Positions 1-4,799 of a stretch of 12,137 bases of DNA are shown here, piece after piece; within the stretch, counting starts at the first letter, position 1, and the number at the start of each line of letters is the position of its first letter. The DNA lies in contig JBJXHH010000037.1 of NCBI GenBank assembly GCA_046160675.1, positions 1 to 12,137 of the forward strand, given 5' to 3'. The DNA comes from JACMJP01 sp046160675. GTDB lineage: Bacteria; Bacteroidota; Bacteroidia; Chitinophagales; BACL12. A model generated the notes under the pieces. It was not told where the DNA came from. It saw only the letters and a program-made list of their open reading frames with translations, and made no database searches. The position numbers and the translations under genes are program-made.

Positions 1-369
1 GTTTGGACGCATGATACAATGTCTTACTTCACAGGCAAAGCTATTGGCAAACACAAATTATTTGAACGCATCTCCCCTAAAAAAACCTGGGAAGGGTTTT
101 TCGGTGGATTTATTTTTTCCATCGGCATGGCAATTCTTATCAGCAATTATTTAGAATTCCTTTCTCTCACAAACTGGATCATCATTGCTATCATCATTTC
201 TGTGTTCGGCACTTTGGGTGACCTTGTAGAAAGCATGCTCAAACGCAGCCTGGCACTAAAAGATAGCAGCCACATCTTACCCGGGCACGGGGGGTTTTTA
301 GATCGTTTTGATGCGACATTAATTGCTGCACCTTTTGTTTGGTTATATCTTGCTTTATTGCAGTTATAA
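1..369 (+). CDS. cdsA: Phosphatidate cytidylyltransferase (CDP-diacylglycerol synthase), C-terminal part
   Basis: The open frame runs in from the left edge, so the 5' end is missing; about 122 codons are present. CdsA is an inner-membrane enzyme that makes CDP-diacylglycerol from phosphatidic acid and CTP, the precursor of all phospholipid head groups. The frame opens with a WTHDT-x-x-Y segment and GKHKLFERISPKKTWEG, both typical of the family. Bases 232-312 encode the full CdsA signature: S-x-L-K-R, then K-D, then LPGHGGFLDR-x-D. Hydrophobic stretches on both sides of it fit the C-terminal membrane helices. The ATG at 19 is internal to the frame and is not the start. psd follows 106 bases downstream on the same strand, which fits a phospholipid-synthesis locus. 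Identification is secure; only the truncation limits it. Confidence 0.96.
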   Translation, partial: VWTHDTMSYFTGKAIGKHKLFERISPKKTWEGFFGGFIFSIGMAILISNYLEFLSLTNWIIIAIIISVFGTLGDLVESMLKRSLALKDSSHILPGHGGFLDRFDATLIAAPFVWLYLALLQL

Positions 370-415
370 AGAGTTAAAACTGGTTAAGTAAAAGTGTTGA
401 AGACATCAAACCTGG

Positions 416-445
416 TTTCTGTATGAACATTTTCGCCTATTTTTG
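416..445 (+). promoter_or_regulatory. Candidate Bacteroidota promoter for psd
   Basis: TATTTTTG at 438-445 matches the phylum -7 consensus TAnnTTTG at every fixed position. TTTC at 416-419, 18 bases upstream, is an acceptable -33 element. The box ends 30 bases before the ATG at 476. Inferred from pattern only. Confidence 0.42.
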
Positions 446-475
446 CATTCTTTAAACAAATATCCGGTTCTGAAG

Positions 476-1156
476 ATGTTAAGATTCATTCACAGGGAGG
501 GAAGAAAAATCATTATCGGCTTCATCCTTTTCGTTGCTCTTGTAAATCTGCTTATTCATTATTACTTTCCCGAAGAACAGGCTCTTTATATAATCATAGG
601 TATTGCTTCTTTAGCAGGTATTGCTTTTGTTCTCAATTTTTTCCGCAACCCGAAAAGAACATTATTCCAGGAAGAGGGCGCCATCATTTCACCAGCTGAT
701 GGCAAAGTGGTTGTGATTGAAGAAACTTTTGAAGGCGAATATTTTAAAGACAAACGTTTACAGGTTTCCATTTTCATGAGCCCGAGAAATGTGCATGTAA
801 ACAGAACCCCCATAAACGGAGAAGTAAAATATTTTAAATATCACCCCGGTAAATTTTTGCTTGCATGGAATCCGAAATCATCTACTGATAATGAACGCAC
901 AACGTTTGTGATTGAAGATGAAGATGACAATGTTGAAATTCTTATGCGTCAGATTGCTGGAACTGTAGCAAGAAGGATTAAATTTTATGTTGAAGAAGGC
1001 GATGCAGTTGAACAGGGAAGTGAATTCGGATTTATTAAATTCGGGTCACGGGTAGATCTGTTTTTGCCGCTGGATGCCGAAATGGAAGTTTCATTAGGCG
1101 AAAAAGTGAAAGGAGGACAAACAGTAATAGCAAGGGTTCCGAGAAACAATTCTTAA
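476..1156 (+). CDS. psd: Phosphatidylserine decarboxylase proenzyme (short, archaeal-type family)
   Basis: Predicted to decarboxylate phosphatidylserine to phosphatidylethanolamine using a pyruvoyl group formed by self-cleavage. With the ATG at 476 the protein is 226 aa, normal for the short PSD family. It starts MLRFIHREGRK, followed by two hydrophobic segments (about residues 12-31 and 36-55) that should anchor it in the inner membrane. SPADG (Asp75) and NVHVNRTP (His107) are the conserved active-site blocks. FGSRVD contains the Gly190-Ser191 bond expected to be cleaved into beta and alpha chains, with Ser191 becoming the pyruvoyl group. An in-frame TTG at 443 would add 11 residues, but it lies inside a good -7 promoter box, so the ATG is preferred. 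The preceding gene supplies CDP-diacylglycerol; the phosphatidylserine synthase that would link the two is not in the window. Confidence 0.95.
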   Translation: MLRFIHREGRKIIIGFILFVALVNLLIHYYFPEEQALYIIIGIASLAGIAFVLNFFRNPKRTLFQEEGAIISPADGKVVVIEETFEGEYFKDKRLQVSIFMSPRNVHVNRTPINGEVKYFKYHPGKFLLAWNPKSSTDNERTTFVIEDEDDNVEILMRQIAGTVARRIKFYVEEGDAVEQGSEFGFIKFGSRVDLFLPLDAEMEVSLGEKVKGGQTVIARVPRNNS

Positions 1157-1204
1157 ATTCCGTTAAACAGAGGCGCCTTCTGCCTGGAGATAATATAAAA
1201 ACAG

Positions 1205-1212
1205 TAACTTTA
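1205..1212 (+). promoter_or_regulatory. Candidate -7 box (TAACTTTA) of the small secreted protein gene
   Basis: TAACTTTA differs from the Bacteroidota TAnnTTTG consensus only in the last base and ends 19 bases before the ATG at 1232. No clear -33 TTTG is present; TTCTG at 1178-1182 is the nearest candidate. The same variant occurs at a similar distance before four other genes here. Confidence 0.35.
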
Positions 1213-1231
1213 ACCAACAAAAGACAAAAAC

Positions 1232-1552
1232 ATGAAAAAATTATTCGTTACAATCATAGCTGTAGTAGGAATCACAGCTTTTGCATCAGCACAAAGCGCA
1301 ACCTCAACAACAGATGCTAATAAAGCAACGCAAACAGTAAATGCTGTTGAAATGCAAAAAACAGATGCTGCTAAATGTGATACAAAAGCTACCAGTTCAA
1401 AATCATGCTGTGCACACAAAGCCGGAACAAGTGCAACTTCATCAACCACAACTGATGCAGCTACAAATACATCTGAAAATTGCCAGCAGGTTTCTTTCGG
1501 GATGACTGCTGAAAAACCGAAGCAAGAAGAAAAAACTGAAAGCCCTCAGTAA
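1232..1552 (+). CDS. Small secreted Thr/Ser/Ala-rich protein with four cysteines, unknown function
   Basis: Encodes 106 aa. Residues 1-20 form a typical Sec signal peptide (MKKLF, hydrophobic core, then ASA before Gln21), so an 86-aa mature protein should be exported to the periplasm or outside. The mature part is low in complexity, dominated by Thr, Ser, Ala and Lys. It carries Cys49, adjacent Cys59-Cys60, His62 and Cys84; the last ten residues are charged and rich in Glu and Lys. The C-x9-CC-x-H spacing could bind a metal or form disulfides, but no known family is recognised. The ATG follows an A-rich leader without a Shine-Dalgarno site, usual in this phylum. It has its own candidate -7 box and a strong terminator, so it is probably transcribed separately from psd. 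A signal peptide, clear start and terminator make a real gene likely; the function is open. Confidence 0.8.
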   Translation: MKKLFVTIIAVVGITAFASAQSATSTTDANKATQTVNAVEMQKTDAAKCDTKATSSKSCCAHKAGTSATSSTTTDAATNTSENCQQVSFGMTAEKPKQEEKTESPQ

Positions 1553-1578
1553 TAATCAATAAAGCAAATATTATTAAG

Positions 1579-1606
1579 ACCCTGTATGAAATATGCAGGG
1601 TTTTTT
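1579..1606 (+). terminator. Rho-independent terminator after the small secreted protein gene
   Basis: CCCTG at 1580-1584 pairs with CAGGG at 1596-1600, extended outward by A1579-T1601 and inward by four more pairs (two of them G-U) to an AAA loop. TTTTTT follows at 1601-1606. It lies 26 bases after the stop at 1552. The convergent HAD phosphatase gene ends 15 bases beyond it; on that strand the hairpin is followed by an AT-rich tract without a strong T-run, so it may act weakly in both directions. Confidence 0.88.
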
Positions 1607-1621
1607 AATTGTATAGATTGA

Positions 1622-2320
1622 TCATAGAATTCCTTTTAACTCTTGTAAAGAATGCACTTGATGGTAGTTTCCTGCATTTTCTTTCTTTTCAGGATTGAAT
1701 AAAATAAATTGCAAACCCGCATTAAGGGACCCCACACCATCTATATGGGCTGTATCCCCAATGTAAAGACTCTCTTCGGCCCTGGCAGGTACTTTTTTAA
1801 GGGCAATATCAAAAATTTTTATTCCAGGCTTCAGGCATTGTGCTTCTTCAGCTGTAGTAACCGTTTCAAAAAAATGATCAATGTTAGAATTGCGCAGTTT
1901 GAAATATTGTACTTCATTAAAACCGTTTGTGATGATGTGCAGCTGATATTTCACCCTCAGGTATTGTAATGTTTCCATTGCATGAGGGAGTAATTCTGTT
2001 TGGTGTTTTGTATGATGGATATAGTGATCCGCCATACCTAACGCTGTAACGTAGTCTTTCACCCCAAAGTCATCAAGTGTATATAAAAACCTATGGAGGC
2101 GAACTTCCTCCCTGCTTATATCGCCCATACTGTAGGCACTCCAGAGATTTTCATTACGGGAAGCATATTGTTTGTAAAATGCATCTAAGTCATGTATGCC
2201 TTTTTCCTTTAGTTGAAATAATTCATACATCTCAGAGATAATTCGTTTTGAATTCTTTGAAAAATCCCAAAGCGTATTATCAAGATCAAAAAAAATATGT
2301 TGGATATTCCTAAAGTGCAT
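1622..2320 (-). CDS. HAD-superfamily phosphatase, YjjG-like (nucleotidase family)
   Basis: Encodes 232 aa, close to the 225 aa of E. coli YjjG. All four HAD motifs are visible: FFDLDNTLWDF with nucleophile Asp12 and Asp14; IITNGF with Thr131; CLKPGIKIF with Lys164; and YIGDTAHID-x-x-G with Asp189 and Asp194. The alpha-helical cap lies between motifs I and II. The ITNGF and GDT-x-x-x-D versions of the motifs are those of the YjjG / house-cleaning nucleotidase branch, which dephosphorylates nucleoside monophosphates including non-canonical pyrimidines. The exact substrate cannot be read from sequence. This is the last gene of the minus-strand operon, starting 2 bases after the epimerase stop, which suggests translational coupling. 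Cytoplasmic. Confidence 0.9.
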   Translation of the reverse strand: MHFRNIQHIFFDLDNTLWDFSKNSKRIISEMYELFQLKEKGIHDLDAFYKQYASRNENLWSAYSMGDISREEVRLHRFLYTLDDFGVKDYVTALGMADHYIHHTKHQTELLPHAMETLQYLRVKYQLHIITNGFNEVQYFKLRNSNIDHFFETVTTAEEAQCLKPGIKIFDIALKKVPARAEESLYIGDTAHIDGVGSLNAGLQFILFNPEKKENAGNYHQVHSLQELKGIL

Positions 2321-2322
2321 AT

Positions 2323-3327
2323 TTAAAAATCTACATGCCCATATTTTCCTGTTTTTTCATAATTCATGAATTGGACAGCCGCATCAGATACGCTTTTTTG
2401 TATTGGAATGAAGTTGTATTTCAATGCAGTTTTAATCTTGGTATTATCAGCATAAAGAATAGTGTTTGCCATGCGGGCGGTTTGTTTTGTTACAGAAGGT
2501 TCGTTGCCTGTAATAAAATTCCTTAGCGCTTCAGCCCGCCAAGTAAGCTCTGATAATATTTTCTTTGCTCTGATAGACGGCCTCTTTCTTTGCAAAGCAT
2601 CTGCTATCATGAAAAAGAAATCACGGAACACAATGTTCTCACTGTTTAATATAAATCTTTCCTGATGAATATCGCTGTTCATAAGCTGCCAGGCAATTTT
2701 TGCAACATCCCGAACATCAACATATCCTCTTACTCCTTCTGTATAAAATTTAAACCCATTGCCAATTGTTTTAAATATTTTGCAAGAACCCTGGTTCCAA
2801 TTGCCTGCACCAACTATAATAGTAGGGTTTACTATAACTGCCTGGAGCCCTTCTGCAATGCCCCTCCAAACTTCCCTTTCAGAAAGATGTTTGCTCATGG
2901 CATAATCAGACGCTTGGGTTGTATTTTCCCATTCAATTTCCTCAGTGATAGTCGGATTACCCGGGTTCCTGCCCAATGCTGCAACAGAACTCACATGTAC
3001 CATTTTTTTTACCCCTTCATTAAGCGCCAGATTTACAACATTTGCTGTTCCTTCTACATTTACTTTTATGAGTTCGTTTCGTCGTCCCGGAGCAAACGTA
3101 ACTTTGGCAGCAGCATGATACACATAAGCAACTCCTTGCATCGCATCTTGCAAGGAAGATACATCATTGATATCACCCTCCACCCACTCAATTTTGTTCT
3201 GAATATCTGCAAGAAGTTTCAGGTCGCTGTTTTTCCTTTTCAATGCACGAACAGGTTCGCCTTGCAGAAGTAAATTTCTACAGACATAACTTCCTACCAA
3301 ACCACTGGCGCCTGTTACTAAATTCAT
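2323..3327 (-). CDS. NAD(P)-dependent epimerase/dehydratase, extended SDR family (dihydroflavonol-reductase-like)
   Basis: Encodes 334 aa. The N-terminal Rossmann motif TGASGLVG (residues 5-12) binds NAD(P). GDIND (51-55) and YHAAAKV (70-76) are the next conserved SDR blocks. The catalytic set is Ser113/Ser114 in HVSSVAALG plus Tyr142-x-x-x-Lys146 in YAMSK. VNPTIIVGAG (166-175) and YVDVRDVA (202-209) are typical of extended SDRs of the dihydroflavonol-4-reductase / 3-beta-HSD-like branch. No signal peptide, so cytoplasmic. The substrate is unknown: it could act on a sugar nucleotide or on a small ketone or aldehyde. It sits between anmK (3-base gap) and the HAD phosphatase (2-base gap), so co-expression with both is near certain. 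Confidence 0.9.
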   Translation of the reverse strand: MNLVTGASGLVGSYVCRNLLLQGEPVRALKRKNSDLKLLADIQNKIEWVEGDINDVSSLQDAMQGVAYVYHAAAKVTFAPGRRNELIKVNVEGTANVVNLALNEGVKKMVHVSSVAALGRNPGNPTITEEIEWENTTQASDYAMSKHLSEREVWRGIAEGLQAVIVNPTIIVGAGNWNQGSCKIFKTIGNGFKFYTEGVRGYVDVRDVAKIAWQLMNSDIHQERFILNSENIVFRDFFFMIADALQRKRPSIRAKKILSELTWRAEALRNFITGNEPSVTKQTARMANTILYADNTKIKTALKYNFIPIQKSVSDAAVQFMNYEKTGKYGHVDF

Positions 3328-3330
3328 TTT

Positions 3331-4425
3331 TTAAGGATTAAATATTTCACCGCCACTTACTGCCTTCTTTGCACCAGTTACTGACGGAAGAAAATTCGGT
3401 TTGTTTTCCCACCGCAGAACACCCATGAGACACATTGCCAATGCCTCTTTATACTGAATGGTTTCATCATCTGGCAATTGAATGTTTATTCTTGCTAGCT
3501 TCTCAATACGCTGAAGAAGAAATTTGTTATAAGCTCCGCCGCCTGTTACCAGGAGTTTATATTTTGCAAGTTTTGATTGATTAAAGGAAGCATCCCTGAT
3601 GATGGCACCTGCAATTTCAATTGCAATGCGTTCAACAACTGTTCGCATTTTATCAGCAACTGAACACCGGGCTTCATTTATGGTTTTCATGAAATTCTTT
3701 TCCACAAATGTATTGTCAAGCGACTTGGGAGGATCAAGTGAAAAGTACCTTTTTTTCTCTAATGCTACCATTAATTTATTATTTATTTTTCCTTTTTTTG
3801 CGATGGCACCATTCTTATCAAAAGGTTTATTGAGTTTTTGCGCAAGGTTATCCAGCAATTGATTTGCAGGGCAAATATCAAAACCTATTCTCTCTCCTCT
3901 CATCATATAAGAAATATTTGCAATGCCGCCAATGTTAAGGCATGCATCATACTGTGAAAAAAAATATGCATCACACACAGGAACCAGTGGCGCCCCCTGC
4001 CCTCCTGCTTTTATATCTGCAACACGGAAATTCGTAACCGCAGGATGGAAATTCAACTTTGCAATTTGTTTCCCACTACCCAATTGCAGTGTAATTTTTT
4101 TTTCAGGGTGGTGGTGTGTTGTATGCCCGTGGCTTGCAATGAAATCAAGTTTTCGAATATTAAACTCCTTCCTGAAACGGTTTATCAATACTGCATAAGA
4201 AAATCCGAAAAGGTCATCATGAGTCTTTGCTTCCTTTACTGGTCTCTTTCGTAACTTTTTTAAGAAATCTTTATCTCCCTCATTGTAAGGATATGTTTTA
4301 GCATGCAAAATTTTGTATTTCCACTGCCCGCCGGATTGAATCTTACAATATGCCAAATCAACTCCATCTAAAGAACTTCCACTCATTAACCCTATAACAT
4401 AATATGTTTTTTGTTTTTCCGTCAT
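3331..4425 (-). CDS. anmK: Anhydro-N-acetylmuramic acid kinase
   Basis: Encodes 364 aa (E. coli AnmK is 369). The enzyme opens the anhydro ring of 1,6-anhydro-MurNAc and phosphorylates it to MurNAc-6-phosphate, salvaging cell-wall sugar in the cytoplasm. Diagnostic blocks in order: GLMSGSSLDGVD (12-23, nucleotide site), SHGHTTHHHPE (98-108), GGQGAPLVP (141-149), LNIGGIANISY (163-173), FDICPANQLLDN (182-193) and VTGGGAYN (293-300). Asp183 in FDICPAN corresponds to the catalytic base; the usual FDTGPGN is altered at three positions, which I believe is a variant common in Bacteroidota. The ATG at 4425 directly abuts the stop of the cytochrome gene, with no spacer, pointing to coupled translation. 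No other cell-wall recycling gene (etherase, amidase, permease) is present. Confidence 0.95.
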   Translation of the reverse strand: MTEKQKTYYVIGLMSGSSLDGVDLAYCKIQSGGQWKYKILHAKTYPYNEGDKDFLKKLRKRPVKEAKTHDDLFGFSYAVLINRFRKEFNIRKLDFIASHGHTTHHHPEKKITLQLGSGKQIAKLNFHPAVTNFRVADIKAGGQGAPLVPVCDAYFFSQYDACLNIGGIANISYMMRGERIGFDICPANQLLDNLAQKLNKPFDKNGAIAKKGKINNKLMVALEKKRYFSLDPPKSLDNTFVEKNFMKTINEARCSVADKMRTVVERIAIEIAGAIIRDASFNQSKLAKYKLLVTGGGAYNKFLLQRIEKLARINIQLPDDETIQYKEALAMCLMGVLRWENKPNFLPSVTGAKKAVSGGEIFNP

Positions 4426-4752
4426 TTATTGGTGCAAGGTTTCAATGTATTCGGTTACAAGCCTTATCTGCTCCTGTGTTAGCTGGTCTTTAAAGGGTGT
4501 CATAGCTTTTCTTCCATTCGTAATCACATTTATTTTTTCTTGTGTTGTTAAAACCGAAATAGAAAGATCAGCAGCGTTACTTAAACCCAATTTACCATCT
4601 ACACCATGGCAGAGTTTACAGTATTTAGTATAAATATCTTTGCCGGACATTGCTTCCTTTGCTTGTTTTTTTTCAACAATATCTTTTTTTTCTTCTTTTC
4701 CACAAGAGAAAAATATTGCAGCGGGCATAAAAAAAATAAGTAGCTTTTTCAT
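4426..4752 (-). CDS. Small monohaem cytochrome c lipoprotein
   Basis: Encodes 108 aa. Residues 1-17 form a lipoprotein signal with a lipobox ending FFSC, so Cys17 should be lipidated. A charged Lys/Glu linker (18-37) leads to a class I cytochrome c domain: YCKLCHG (Cys45, Cys48, His49) binds haem and Met84 in MTPFKDQLT is the expected sixth ligand. LTQEQIRLVTEYIETL is the usual C-terminal helix. The likely role is electron transfer in the periplasm or at a membrane face; the partner is unknown. CGKEE after the lipidated cysteine resembles the K-(D/E)2 surface-export signal described for Bacteroidota lipoproteins, so surface exposure is possible. It is the first gene of a four-gene operon with anmK, the epimerase and the HAD phosphatase, an odd mixture. 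Its start codon lies in the loop of a 12-bp hairpin. Confidence 0.92.
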   Translation of the reverse strand: MKKLLIFFMPAAIFFSCGKEEKKDIVEKKQAKEAMSGKDIYTKYCKLCHGVDGKLGLSNAADLSISVLTTQEKINVITNGRKAMTPFKDQLTQEQIRLVTEYIETLHQ

Positions 4753-4783
4753 TTCTTCTATTAGGAAACGTAAAGCTACTTAT
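4729..4783 (-). terminator. Terminator-like hairpin enclosing the cytochrome start codon
   Basis: Bases 4736-4747 and 4772-4783 are a perfect 12-bp inverted repeat with a 24-base loop (4748-4771). On the minus strand the second arm is followed directly by eight T residues (4736 down to 4729), as in an intrinsic terminator. It lies 17 bases past the stop of the secreted PKD protein gene (4800-6959) and would end that transcript. The ATG of the cytochrome gene (4752) is in the loop and codons 2-5 form the distal arm. The stem is AT-rich (3 G-C pairs), so folding strength is uncertain. Confidence 0.55.
4771..4778 (-). promoter_or_regulatory. Candidate -7 box (TAGCTTTA) of the cytochrome-anmK operon
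   Basis: TAGCTTTA on the minus strand matches TAnnTTTG except for the final base and ends 18 bases before the ATG at 4752. No clear -33 element. It overlaps the first arm of the hairpin, so a transcript starting just downstream would lack that arm. Confidence 0.3.
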
Positions 4784-4799
4784 AAATGTTTTTGGTAAG

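Noticed and set aside
443..475. Upstream TTG start for psd adding 11 residues
   Set aside because: The TTG lies within a full-match TAnnTTTG box, and the ATG at 476 gives the family-typical MLRFIHREGRK start.
1168..1190. GC-rich hairpin (CAGAGGCGCCTTCTG) after psd as a terminator
   Set aside because: The stem is short with a bulge and no T-run follows, so terminator function is not supported.
2665..3273. Plus-strand open frame of 202 codons
   Set aside because: It lies wholly antisense to the epimerase gene, whose motifs are intact, and its translation has no recognisable family features.
3331..4425. Altered FDICPAN motif in AnmK as evidence of inactivity
   Set aside because: The catalytic Asp183 and all other blocks are kept, and the change looks like a lineage variant.
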